A stretch of DNA of 64,000 nt from Methanomassiliicoccus sp. (GTDB taxonomy: Archaea > Thermoplasmatota > Thermoplasmata > Methanomassiliicoccales > Methanomassiliicoccaceae), in contig JAWQJJ010000008.1 of assembly GCA_033485155.1 (NCBI GenBank), forward strand, positions 1 through 64,000. Direction: 5' to 3'. The position numbers and the translations under genes were made by a program. This document shows positions 16,799-24,519 of the stretch, one piece after another. Below the pieces are notes generated by a model. That model worked only from the letters and a program-made list of their open reading frames with translations. It searched no databases and had not been told where the DNA came from. Position 1 is the first letter of the stretch. Each line of letters opens with the position of its first letter.

Positions 16799-17857
16799 TT
16801 GAAGGTCATCGATCTGAGGAGCGATACCGTCACCCTCCCCACCAAGGAGATGATGGACGCGATCGCGCGGGCCGAGCTGGGGGACGACGTAACGGGTAAC
16901 GACCCGACCGTCAATGCTCTCCAGGAGAAAGCAGCTAGGCTTTTTGGCAAGGAATCGTCGCTGCTTGTCAGCAGCGGAACGCAGGGGAATCTGGTTGCGG
17001 TGATGGCCTACTGTCAGCCGGGGGATGAAATCCTCCTCGAGTCGGAGGCCCATATGTATTTCTATGAGGCTGGCAACATCTCTGCCATCGCCGGGGCGAT
17101 CCCTCGGTTCATTAGGGGACACCACGGTACGTTCACCGGGAAGCAGTTGCAGGAGGCGGCCAGGGGCAGTGACATCCACTTCCCGGACTCCCGCCTGGTG
17201 GAGATCGAGAATACTCACAACCGGGCTGGGGGCACATGCTGGACACCGGCCCAAGTGTCCGATGTGGCCAGGACCGCCCATGATCTGGGCATGAAGGTGC
17301 ACATTGACGGCGCCCGGATATTCAATGCCTGCATTGCTCTCGATGTCGACGTCAAGGCCTATGCCAGGCACGTCGATTCCATCCAATTCTGCCTGTCCAA
17401 GGGCCTGAGCTGTCCGGTGGGTTCTGTGGTGGTCGGTGACTCAGGCTTCATCGAGACCTGCCGGAAGAAGCGCAAGATGATCGGCGGTGGGATGCGGCAG
17501 GCGGGCATAATCGCCGCCCCGGGCATGGTGGCCCTTGATACCATGGTTTCCCGGTTGAAGGAGGATCACGATAACGCCAAGCGGCTGGCGCAGGCGCTGA
17601 GCGCTATCGACGGACTGAGGATCGATATGTCCACCGTCCAGACCAACATAGTGTTGATGGACGTCTCCGGAACGGGTAAGAACGATGCGGAGTTCATTGC
17701 CGAGGCCGCCAGGAACGGCCTGCTGCTGTCGGACTTCGGCCCGAACCTCGTTCGCTTGGTGACTCACCGGGGTATCGCCACCTCGGACGTCGATAACGCG
17801 GTCTCCATCATCGAGGACAAGGTCCTTCGCTGCTCGGGCGGAGTATGTAAGATATAA
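16799..17857 (+). CDS. ltaE: Low-specificity L-threonine aldolase
   Basis: PLP enzyme cleaving L-threonine or allo-threonine to glycine and acetaldehyde, or running in reverse. 352 residues. N-terminal VIDLRSDTVTLPTKEMMDA and GDDVTGNDPTVNALQEKAA are diagnostic, as are LENTHNRAGG-type IENTHNRAGGTCW, VHIDGARIFNA, and the PLP-lysine segment FCLSKGLSCPVGS. The start is TTG 16799, directly at the conserved N-terminus; no ATG fits. A TATA-like CTTATTAGC is at 16740-16748. Together with SerA downstream it gives two routes to glycine/serine. Confidence 0.93.
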   Translation: MKVIDLRSDTVTLPTKEMMDAIARAELGDDVTGNDPTVNALQEKAARLFGKESSLLVSSGTQGNLVAVMAYCQPGDEILLESEAHMYFYEAGNISAIAGAIPRFIRGHHGTFTGKQLQEAARGSDIHFPDSRLVEIENTHNRAGGTCWTPAQVSDVARTAHDLGMKVHIDGARIFNACIALDVDVKAYARHVDSIQFCLSKGLSCPVGSVVVGDSGFIETCRKKRKMIGGGMRQAGIIAAPGMVALDTMVSRLKEDHDNAKRLAQALSAIDGLRIDMSTVQTNIVLMDVSGTGKNDAEFIAEAARNGLLLSDFGPNLVRLVTHRGIATSDVDNAVSIIEDKVLRCSGGVCKI

Positions 17858-17895
17858 ACGATATGGGAAAGAATTGAGGGCGGGTCACCCCCGCC

Positions 17896-18192
17896 TCACT
17901 TCTTCTGTTTCTTTCCGTTTGCACTCTTCTTCTTGGGGGCAGGCTGTTCCTCCGGTTCCTCCCGCTCCTCCGGTTCCTCGATGACCATGCACTCGCACTC
18001 CTCATCGTCGCACTCCTCCGGCTCCAGGAAGTCGATGAGGAACCGGTTCATCTCCGCGAGGATGATCTGGGCCTTCTTGATGTCGCCCTCGTCGAGAAGC
18101 TCCAGGACGGTTTCCAGGTCCTCCTGCATCGCACCCAGGTCGTCATCGAGGTCATCCAGCATGGCGTAAAGGTAATCGAGCTTGTCTACCAT
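17896..18192 (-). CDS. Small acidic helical protein with Cys-rich acidic patch
   Basis: 98 residues, unknown family. Residues 1-58 are acidic and likely helical (LDYLYAMLDDLDDDLGAMQ), a patch CDDEECEC follows (about 61-68), then Glu/Pro-rich sequence and a Lys-rich tail (KKKSANGKKQKK). The strongly opposed charge blocks suggest a binding protein that interacts with nucleic acid or basic proteins; the three Cys could hold a metal. Convergent with threonine aldolase. Codon phase and composition look coding, but there is no family evidence. Confidence 0.65.
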   Translation of the reverse strand: MVDKLDYLYAMLDDLDDDLGAMQEDLETVLELLDEGDIKKAQIILAEMNRFLIDFLEPEECDDEECECMVIEEPEEREEPEEQPAPKKKSANGKKQKK

Positions 18193-18251
18193 AGATATGA
18201 GATAATGAGGTCATGGCAATGAATGTTCCGTAAGACCTTTACGGTCCGGCA

Positions 18252-18381
18252 GAAAACGCTATTAATGCTACTTGCTATCACCCCTCACTCCCTGCCGGGC
18301 GAAGCCCGGTGGTAATCATGGTCGAATCTTTAGGGCGGTGAGACCTCGACCCTGCCTTTCGCCGCCCCAAGGTGAGATCCA
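18252..18381 (+). promoter_or_regulatory. Promoter and structured leader of the aryl-CoA ligase operon
   Basis: A TATA-like CTATTAATG (18259-18267) predicts a start near 18288, leaving a leader of about 95 nt. It contains a tight hairpin CCGGGC-GAA-GCCCGG (18295-18309) and a second possible stem GGGCGG (18333-18338) with CCGCCC (18362-18367), the latter ending 14 nt before the ATG and close to the Shine-Dalgarno-like AAGGTGA (18369-18375). Confidence 0.4.
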
Positions 18382-19683
18382 ATGGCTTGCTGGGAACCCC
18401 GAATTGAGAACATGAAGCCGGACGAGCTTAAGGCGCTCCAGTACCGGTACTTGAAGACATTGATCTACAGATTATACTCGTTCTCCACCTTCTATCACGC
18501 TAGGATGAGGGAGGCCCATGTCCATCCGGACGACATTAGCAGTCTGGATGATATCCGCAAACTGCCGTTCATGTCCAAGAGGGACCTTCGTGACGGGTAC
18601 CCTGATAAGTGCTTCGCCGTGCCCAAGAAGGAGATCGTCAGATACCACGCGTCGTCCGGGACCACCGGCAAGCCGACCATCGTGGGTTATACCCAGCATG
18701 ACATCGACAACTGGACCACCTCCCTGGCCAGGTCGCTGACCTCTATCGGGCTGGGTAGCGACGATGTGATTCAGGTAAGCAATACCTACGGGCTCTTTAC
18801 CGGGGGCATTGGCTTCCACTATGCGGCGGAGATGATAGGCGCAGCGGTCGTGCCCGCCTCTACCGGCAACACCGAGCGGCAGATCGAACTCATCCAAGAC
18901 CTTGGCGTAACGGCCATGGCCGCCACTCCCTCGTACCTACTGCACCTCGGCGAGGTCGCGGAGAGGATGGGAGTATCGATAAAGAACGACACCAAGCTAC
19001 GGGTCGGACTCCTGGGCGCAGAGCCCTGGTCGGTGAAGATGAGGGACCGGATAGAGGATTGGCTAGGAGTCAAGGGCTACAACTGCTATGGGACCTCGGA
19101 GCTCTCCGGTCCGATGTTCAGCGAGTGCTCGGAGCGGGATGGAATCCATCTGTGGGGCGACTACGCCTACCTCGAGATACTGGACCCCGAGACCCATGAA
19201 CCGGTGGCCCCGGGAGAGAAGGGGGAGATGGTCCTCACCATGCTGCAGAAGGAAGCCCTCCCCATAGTCCGATTCCGCATCGGGGATGTGACCTCGATCG
19301 ATCCCGAGCCCTGCCCCTGTGGAAGGACCCACCCAAGGATCAAGCGCATCTTCGGCCGGGTCGACGACATGCTCATCGTCAGGGGCATCAATGTCTTCCC
19401 GTCCCAGGTCCAACACACCCTGATGTCCATTCCCGAACTGGGAGATCACTTCCAGATCGTGGTCGAACGCAAAGGGGCGCTGGACACTATGCTGGTGAGG
19501 GTCGAGCTGAAGCGGGAGGCCTTCACCGATAACATCGTCCAGCTGATGGCCCTGCGAGAGAAGATATCCAACCGGCTGAAGAACTCTCTCAACGTCGGTG
19601 CGACGGTCGAGCTGGTGGAACCGGGGACCCTGCCCCGTTACGAAGGCAAATCCAAGTTTGTAGTGGATAAGAGGGAAATCTGA
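18382..19683 (+). CDS. Phenylacetate-CoA ligase family protein (PaaK-like)
   Basis: Adenylates an aryl acid and forms its CoA thioester. 433 residues, the PaaK length. Motifs: SSGTTGKPTIVGYT (phosphate loop), YGTSELSGPMFSEC, GEKGEMVLTMLQKEALPIVRFR shown from 19210 on, and GRVDDMLIVRGINVFPSQVQ. In methanogens this enzyme usually sits with indolepyruvate oxidoreductase or a double-ACT protein, linking it to arylacetate and aromatic amino-acid interconversion. Here the double-ACT gene overlaps its stop by one base (TGATG). The oxidoreductase is not in the window. Confidence 0.9.
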   Translation: MACWEPRIENMKPDELKALQYRYLKTLIYRLYSFSTFYHARMREAHVHPDDISSLDDIRKLPFMSKRDLRDGYPDKCFAVPKKEIVRYHASSGTTGKPTIVGYTQHDIDNWTTSLARSLTSIGLGSDDVIQVSNTYGLFTGGIGFHYAAEMIGAAVVPASTGNTERQIELIQDLGVTAMAATPSYLLHLGEVAERMGVSIKNDTKLRVGLLGAEPWSVKMRDRIEDWLGVKGYNCYGTSELSGPMFSECSERDGIHLWGDYAYLEILDPETHEPVAPGEKGEMVLTMLQKEALPIVRFRIGDVTSIDPEPCPCGRTHPRIKRIFGRVDDMLIVRGINVFPSQVQHTLMSIPELGDHFQIVVERKGALDTMLVRVELKREAFTDNIVQLMALREKISNRLKNSLNVGATVELVEPGTLPRYEGKSKFVVDKREI

Positions 19684-20114
19684 TGTACCCCATCTATCAC
19701 GTCAAGCAGCTCTCCATCTTCTCGGAGAACCGCCCGGGGCGGTTGGCCGCAGTGGCCAAGGCCATGAAGGAAGAGGACGTCAACATCTTTGCCTTCTCCA
19801 TCGCGGAGGGCGCGGGCTATGGGGTCATCAGGGCCCTGGTGGACAAGCCCGAGAAGGCGCTGGATAAGCTATCCTCGATCGGCTTCACCGTCCGCTTCAC
19901 CGATGTGCTCGCCGTGGAGATGGAGGACCGACCTGGAGGCCTATACGACGTCATAGAGGTTCTAGGGAGGGCAGGGATCAACATCGAGTATTCGTACGCC
20001 TACTCCGGCCGTAAGTGTGCCGTCCTCATTCTGAGAGTGGAGGATATCGACTCGGCCATCAAGCAATTGCTGAGCGTGGGGGCAAGGCTTCTCGAGGTAT
20101 CCCAGTTCACCTGA
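19683..20114 (+). CDS. Tandem ACT-domain protein
   Basis: 143 residues composed of two ACT domains: about 1-70 (LSIFSENRPGRLAAVAKAM) and 72-143 (AVEMEDRPGGLYDVIEVLG). Both keep the ligand-binding loop (N/D-R-P-G). Such proteins bind amino acids and act as sensors. Coupling to the aryl-CoA ligase (stop/start overlap at 19683) suggests it senses an aromatic amino acid for that enzyme or pathway. No catalytic or DNA-binding domain is present. Confidence 0.87.
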   Translation: MYPIYHVKQLSIFSENRPGRLAAVAKAMKEEDVNIFAFSIAEGAGYGVIRALVDKPEKALDKLSSIGFTVRFTDVLAVEMEDRPGGLYDVIEVLGRAGINIEYSYAYSGRKCAVLILRVEDIDSAIKQLLSVGARLLEVSQFT

Positions 20115-20120
20115 CCGCTT

Positions 20121-20255
20121 TGCTTGATAAATGCTAGCGTGAACCTGTCTAGCACGGCACACTTGAAATACTAGAAAGCCAATTCTTCGCGGCTTTCGGA
20201 GTGCGACCGCTAACACGGTCAATATCTCAGTCGTTGGGAGAGGAGGGAATAGCTC
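20121..20255 (+). promoter_or_regulatory. Leader of the symporter operon with two hairpins
   Basis: TTGATAAATG (about 20123-20132) may be the TATA box. Downstream are two inverted repeats: GAAAGCC (20174-20180) with GGCTTTC (20191-20197), and GACCG (20205-20209) with CGGTC (20216-20220). A strong Shine-Dalgarno sequence GGAGGG (20242-20247) precedes ATG 20256. Confidence 0.35.
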
Positions 20256-20375
20256 ATGTTCGGAATAGATGATCCCTGGATATTGCTGGGCTACGGTTTG
20301 GCCATAGGCTTTACGGTGGTCTGCGTAGCGTACGGATGGTGGAAACGAAACGAGAAGGAAGAGGGGGAGGATTGA
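20256..20375 (+). CDS. Symporter small accessory protein (39 residues)
   Basis: Single-TM mini-protein of 39 residues. A short N-terminus (MFGIDDPWILLGYG) leads into a helix (LAIGFTVVCVAYGWW) and a charged tail KRNEKEEGED. Its gene ends one base before the ATG of the sodium symporter, with a good Shine-Dalgarno sequence (GGAGGG) 8 nt upstream. Comparable tiny proteins precede SSS transporters in methanogens and are annotated as symporter small accessory proteins. It probably binds or stabilises the transporter. The positive-inside rule would put the C-terminus in the cytoplasm. Confidence 0.83.
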   Translation: MFGIDDPWILLGYGLAIGFTVVCVAYGWWKRNEKEEGED

Positions 20376-20376
20376 A

Positions 20377-21981
20377 ATGGTGGACACCACCACTTTCTGG
20401 GCCTTTACCATACTCTATGTGGCGATGACCCTGTTCCTCGGGTACCTCGGTTACCGGAGGACCAAAGCCTCCGAGGACTTTATGCTCGCCGGCCGGCACA
20501 TCCATCCCTGGATCATCGGCTTATCCTACGGTGCCACCTTCATCTCCACGTCCGCCATCGTCGGGTTCGGCGGGACAGCTGCCCTCTATGGCATGGGCCT
20601 CATATGGCTGGCCATGCTCAATATCTCCGTGGGCGTGCTGCTGGCATTTGTGGTGTTCGGCAAGCGGACCCGCAAGCTGGGGATCAAGCTCAAGGCGGTA
20701 ACCTTCCCAGACCTGCTGGGGAAGCGTTTCAACTCGCCATTCATGCAGTATGCCTCTGCGGTCCTCATCCTCATCGCCATGCCGCTGTACGCAGCGGCGG
20801 TCTTGATTGGCGGGTCCAGGTTCGTGGAGACGACCCTGGGGGTGAACTTCAACCTTGCGCTCATTGCCTTTGCCGCTATCACTGCCATCTACGTCACCTT
20901 GGGCGGCCTGAAGGCAGTCATGTACACTGACGCCATGCAAGGCATCATTATGATCGTGGGCATGACTGTGCTTCTGCTCCTCACCTTCAGCCTGCTCGGC
21001 GGGGTGACGACTTCCTTCACCAACCTTAGCAACCTTTCGACCGCGATCCCACCCTCCCTCACCAGCAAGGGACTGACCAGTTGGACGGCTTTCCCGACCT
21101 TCGGCTCGGAGATATGGCTGATGATGGTCACCACTATCATCATGGGGGTTGGTATCGGCGTTCTGGCCCAGCCGCAGCTGGTGGTCAGGTTCATGACCGC
21201 CAAGGACAGCAAGGCCCTCAACCAGGCAATCCCGATAGGTGCGCTGTTCATCCTCCTGACAACCGGAGTTGCGTATACAGTGGGGCCGCTCACCAACGTC
21301 TACTTCAACCAGACCGTGGGCAAGATAGCCATCGACGCAGCCGGGGGGAACGTCGACAACATCATGCCGCTGTTCATCAGCTCGGCAATGCCTGATCTGT
21401 TCGTAGTCATCTTCATGCTGGTACTGCTAGCGGCGGCGATGTCGACCCTCAGCGCCATCTTCCACACCATGGGCACCACCGCGGGATTCGATCTATGGTC
21501 GCACGTCAAGCGCGCGAGGAAGATCGATGGTCATGCCAAGCCTTCTCTGAACGCCAACAAGGCCGGTACCTTCGTCATGATCGTGGTCAGCGTCGTTCTG
21601 GCCTTCTACATGCCGACCAGCATAATTGCCCGGGCCACTGCCATGTTCATGGGTCTGTGCGCCTGCGCCTTCCTGCCGGCCTTCGTGCATGGGCTGTTCA
21701 GCAAGAGCCCTTCCGCGCTGGCGGCCAAGCTGTCCCTAGGTCTGGGGGGGATTACCTGGTTCTTCTGGACTTTCTTCGTCCATATCAAGGAGTCCTCGAT
21801 CCTCGGCATCTGTAACTTCCTCTTCGGCCAGAACGCCATTCTGGGGATGCCCTGGCAGGTCGTCGACCCTCTGGTCATCGCCCTCCCAGTCTCCATCATC
21901 GCCCTGGTGGCGGGGATATTGTACGATAGGATGTCCTCCAAGGACGAGGTGAAGACCAACGGCCGCGCAGGAGCGGACTGA
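20377..21981 (+). CDS. Sodium:solute symporter (SSS family)
   Basis: 534 residues, about 13 TM helices in the LeuT-like fold. SSS signatures: DFMLAGRHIHPWIIGLSYGATF in TM1-2 (positions 20478 on), FVVFGKRTRKLGIK, the family stretch TLGGLKAVMYTDAMQG in TM5, and the later AAAMSTLSAIFHTMGT. It probably imports an organic acid, amino acid or vitamin with sodium; the substrate cannot be fixed. It is coupled to the 39-residue accessory protein by a one-base gap. The upstream aryl-CoA ligase/ACT genes are a possible but unproven functional link. Confidence 0.9.
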   Translation: MVDTTTFWAFTILYVAMTLFLGYLGYRRTKASEDFMLAGRHIHPWIIGLSYGATFISTSAIVGFGGTAALYGMGLIWLAMLNISVGVLLAFVVFGKRTRKLGIKLKAVTFPDLLGKRFNSPFMQYASAVLILIAMPLYAAAVLIGGSRFVETTLGVNFNLALIAFAAITAIYVTLGGLKAVMYTDAMQGIIMIVGMTVLLLLTFSLLGGVTTSFTNLSNLSTAIPPSLTSKGLTSWTAFPTFGSEIWLMMVTTIIMGVGIGVLAQPQLVVRFMTAKDSKALNQAIPIGALFILLTTGVAYTVGPLTNVYFNQTVGKIAIDAAGGNVDNIMPLFISSAMPDLFVVIFMLVLLAAAMSTLSAIFHTMGTTAGFDLWSHVKRARKIDGHAKPSLNANKAGTFVMIVVSVVLAFYMPTSIIARATAMFMGLCACAFLPAFVHGLFSKSPSALAAKLSLGLGGITWFFWTFFVHIKESSILGICNFLFGQNAILGMPWQVVDPLVIALPVSIIALVAGILYDRMSSKDEVKTNGRAGAD

Positions 21982-22432
21982 GGGGTAAGGCCTCAGGTCC
22001 CTCCTTTTCAAACCCTTCCGAGGCGCCGGGCACCGATCCGGCGCCTTAATCTATGCCAGGTCGACGACCTTTTTATTTATGACCTGACGGCGGCTTAGTG
22101 CAATCAGGCGTGATATTCCACCTCACAAGTATTATTATCATTGAACTGATGTTCAATCCTCAACCCGGCAAGGGGGTTGGTGACATGCTCGCACTTCAAT
22201 CCTCCAGATTGACTCCATACCCCTTTCGGGCCTTTTTAACGCCTTGAGAGATGAGCGGCCTGAACATCAGGGGACCGAGGACGGCGAGGAAAGTGATCGA
22301 TCGGGTCCATCGAGCCCATCGTCCTGCTGTCGGCGCAACATCTCACTGCATTTCGACCGCAGTCGCATGTTCTTGATGAGAATGACATCAATGCGGGGGC
22401 GAAGAAAGGATAAATAAAGCCCGCTCCAAGAT
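21982..22432. other. 451-nt gene-free stretch with a strong hairpin
   Basis: No coding feature is supported. At 22021-22046 there is a perfect 9-bp inverted repeat AGGCGCCGG/CCGGCGCCT with an 8-nt loop, 40 nt after the symporter stop; it may end that transcript. A TATA-like ATAAATAAAG at 22410-22419 serves the next gene, which would be nearly leaderless. The rest (22050-22400) is less GC-rich in places and has no clear signal. Confidence 0.5.
22021..22046 (+). terminator. Strong inverted repeat after the symporter gene
   Basis: AGGCGCCGG-GCACCGAT-CCGGCGCCT: 9-bp perfect stem, 8-nt loop, followed by TAATCT. It is placed as a 3' hairpin. Archaeal termination mostly uses T-runs, so it might instead protect the mRNA end. 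Confidence 0.4.
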
Positions 22433-22780
22433 ATGGCCGTGAGCGAGCAATACGTCATCGCGTTCAAGCTCAGGGAAGAATCCTACGGGGGCTCGGCGGA
22501 GGAAGCCATGTATATGCTGAGCGACCAGATAATCCCATCCCTGGAGATGCTGGAGGAATGGGAGAGGGATCACAAGGTAATGGGAGGATTCTTCGAAGGC
22601 CAGCGCTCGGGCACCCTTGTTCTCGAAGCGGAGGACAACATGGAGCTGGATCGAATGCTCGCCTCCCTGCCCATGATGGGCGTGTACGATGTGGACATCG
22701 CCCCGGTGCAAAGGATCGGATCCGCCCTTGACCGAGACCGCCGTATCGTCCGGGAGACAAGGGTCGCGGCAGGTCTATGA
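22433..22780 (+). CDS. Muconolactone-isomerase-like small protein, copy 1
   Basis: 115 residues with a ferredoxin-like dimeric alpha/beta-barrel pattern: beta strand YVIAFKLRE, helix with IIPSLEMLEEWE, strand KVMGGFFEGQRSGTLVLEAED, helix ELDRMLASLPMM, strand VYDVDIAPVQ. This matches muconolactone delta-isomerase-like proteins in layout. A dimeric binding or catabolic role is possible; no pathway gene is adjacent. A homologous gene follows 46 nt downstream. Confidence 0.75.
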   Translation: MAVSEQYVIAFKLREESYGGSAEEAMYMLSDQIIPSLEMLEEWERDHKVMGGFFEGQRSGTLVLEAEDNMELDRMLASLPMMGVYDVDIAPVQRIGSALDRDRRIVRETRVAAGL

Positions 22781-22826
22781 TGATAAGGCATATCACATCG
22801 CAATGCATGGAAGGGGCGGTGGAACG

Positions 22827-23201
22827 ATGGAATACCTGGTTCTGATGAAGCTACGTGACGACGGCGTGGGCGAGACCGAGAAGGAGAACAAGGAGATAGT
22901 CGAGAGCAAGATCATCCCCAGCATCAAGATGCTGATCGATATGGAGGGGGACGGAATGCTCAGCGGCGGCTTCTTCGGCGGTCAGCGGTCAGCGGCCTTC
23001 ATCATGAGTGTGGAGGATGAGGAGACCCTTGATGATACCATAGCGACTCTGCCCTTCGCCGACATCTTCGATGTGGAGATGGTACAGCTCGAGCCCCTTA
23101 AAGAGGCGCTGGAGAGGGATGTAAAGCTCCTCAAGCCTGCGCCAGCCAGGAGCAAGCAGGCAGGCAACACGAGCAAGTCCCGATCCAAGAGGTCCAAGTA
23201 A
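22827..23201 (+). CDS. Muconolactone-isomerase-like small protein, copy 2
   Basis: 124 residues, paralogue of the preceding gene: YLVLMKLRDD, SKIIPSIKMLIDME, MLSGGFFGGQRSAAFIMSVED and the helix TLDDTIATLPFADIFDVEM align one to one with copy 1. It has an extra basic tail (KSRSKRSK) that copy 1 lacks. ATG 22827 was chosen because homology starts there, though the frame opens at 22689 inside copy 1. The two chains could form a heterodimer. Confidence 0.75.
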   Translation: MEYLVLMKLRDDGVGETEKENKEIVESKIIPSIKMLIDMEGDGMLSGGFFGGQRSAAFIMSVEDEETLDDTIATLPFADIFDVEMVQLEPLKEALERDVKLLKPAPARSKQAGNTSKSRSKRSK

Positions 23202-23227
23202 ACTTTCCAGTGGTGGGAGGATAGTAA

Positions 23228-23240
23228 GATATATATTCGA
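23228..23240 (+). promoter_or_regulatory. TATA box of the serine-biosynthesis operon
   Basis: AGATATATATTCG is a strong TATA element. It predicts a transcript start near 23259, about 190 nt upstream of the aminotransferase ATG, leaving an unusually long leader. Confidence 0.5.
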
Positions 23241-23264
23241 CTCTCCGTGATACCGGTCGACATC

Positions 23265-23426
23265 ATGCCACGGGACGTCATGCCCAGAAGGATGGATTTT
23301 CCGTATCTGGTAAAGCCAGGGGCAGGGCGCATGCTGGCCATGATGACCGCCGCCGGCGGATATGGGTCGGGAAGTGGATGCGGAGGACGGCTTCAGACGT
23401 CCCCATCTCTCTTCTGCAGCGCCTGA
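23265..23426 (+). CDS. Possible 53-codon leader ORF before the aminotransferase
   Basis: ATG 23265 lies only about 6 nt after the predicted transcript start, as in leaderless archaeal genes, and opens a 53-codon frame ending at TGA 23424-23426, 22 nt before the aminotransferase ATG. The peptide begins MPRDVMPRRMDFPYLVKPGA and is later Gly/Ser-rich. No family is recognised. It may be a regulatory upstream ORF or chance. Confidence 0.3.
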   Translation: MPRDVMPRRMDFPYLVKPGAGRMLAMMTAAGGYGSGSGCGGRLQTSPSLFCSA

Positions 23427-23448
23427 ACCGCTCGGAGGCTTTTGGGGG

Positions 23449-24519
23449 ATGTCTGTGAATCATACTCTCTTCACCGTAGGTCCCGTCGAGGTCCGCAAGG
23501 AGGTCCTCGAGGCCATGACCAAGCCGATGATAACCCATCGTAGCAAGGCTTATGAACAGCTCCAGGAGGGCATCGTGGAGAAGCTCCACAAAGCCCTCGA
23601 TACGGACATGAATATCCTGATGTCTCCGTCCTCAGCCTCTGGGCTCTTGGAGGGCTGCGTCAGGAGCGGTGTCAAAAGCAAGATGGTGGGGATATCCAAC
23701 GGTTCCTTTGGCGACCGCTGGCAGGGCATTGGCACGGAGAACGGCAAAGAGGTCCGCAAAGTCAACGCGGCCTGGGGCAAAGCGGTCAGGCCATCCGACC
23801 TGGATGGGGCTATCGATGATGCCACTGAAGCGGTGACCCTGGTATCTAACGAGAGCAGCACCGGCGTGCTCAACCCCGTGGCCGATATCGTCAGGGGTGC
23901 CCGCGAGAAGCATGACCCGCTGGTCTTCGTCGACGGTGTCACCGCGGTGTTCGGGACCGACCTGCACGTCAAGGAGCTGGACCTGGACGCGCTGGTGTTC
24001 GGCACACAGAAGGCCCTGGCTCTTCCGCCCGGGCTGGCCATCATGTGCTGTTCCGATCGGTTGCTGGAGAAGGCCAAGACGGTCCCCAACCGGGGCTATT
24101 ATTTTGATCTGATCCAGATGAAGAAGATGGCCGACAAGAACTACTCCCTCACCACTCCCCCGGTGTCGCTGATGTATGCCCTCGATTTCCAGCTCGAACG
24201 CATGCTGAAGGAAGGCATGGCTTCACGGTACCAACGCCATCAGGAGATGGCCGAGCTGGTCAGGGCGTGGGCGCGGGCCCACCATGGGCTGTTCGCCGAG
24301 CCCGACCATCTATCGGACACCATCACCGTCATAAACCGCGGCGATATTGACTTTAGCAAGCTCAATAAGGGTCTCAAGGAGCGCGGGTACGAAATCTCCA
24401 ACGGCTACGGGGACATCAAGGAGACGACTTTCAGGATCGGCCACATGGGCGACCTGACCCCGGGGGAGGTGTGCGGCCTGCTGAAGAACATGGACGAGGT
24501 CCTGGAGGCGATAAGATGA
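23449..24519 (+). CDS. Class V aminotransferase (serine-pyruvate / phosphoserine type)
   Basis: PLP-dependent aminotransferase of 356 residues, fold type I class V. Typical motifs: HTLFTVGPVEVRKEVLEAM, MTKPMITHRSKAYEQL, LVSNESSTGVLNPV, FVDGVTAVFGTD, and the PLP-lysine segment VFGTQKALALPPGLA. Its gene overlaps serA by 4 nt (ATGA), so it very likely aminates 3-phosphohydroxypyruvate to phosphoserine, the SerC reaction, as proposed for methanogens. ATG 23449 has GGAGG (23434-23438) upstream; the frame extends to 23362 without homology. Confidence 0.88.
   Translation: MSVNHTLFTVGPVEVRKEVLEAMTKPMITHRSKAYEQLQEGIVEKLHKALDTDMNILMSPSSASGLLEGCVRSGVKSKMVGISNGSFGDRWQGIGTENGKEVRKVNAAWGKAVRPSDLDGAIDDATEAVTLVSNESSTGVLNPVADIVRGAREKHDPLVFVDGVTAVFGTDLHVKELDLDALVFGTQKALALPPGLAIMCCSDRLLEKAKTVPNRGYYFDLIQMKKMADKNYSLTTPPVSLMYALDFQLERMLKEGMASRYQRHQEMAELVRAWARAHHGLFAEPDHLSDTITVINRGDIDFSKLNKGLKERGYEISNGYGDIKETTFRIGHMGDLTPGEVCGLLKNMDEVLEAIR

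Noticed and set aside
22081-22432. Search for a small gene, riboswitch or tRNA in the long gap after the symporter
   Set aside because: No open frame with family features, no tRNA fold and no known archaeal riboswitch pattern was seen; only the hairpin at 22021-22046 is supported.
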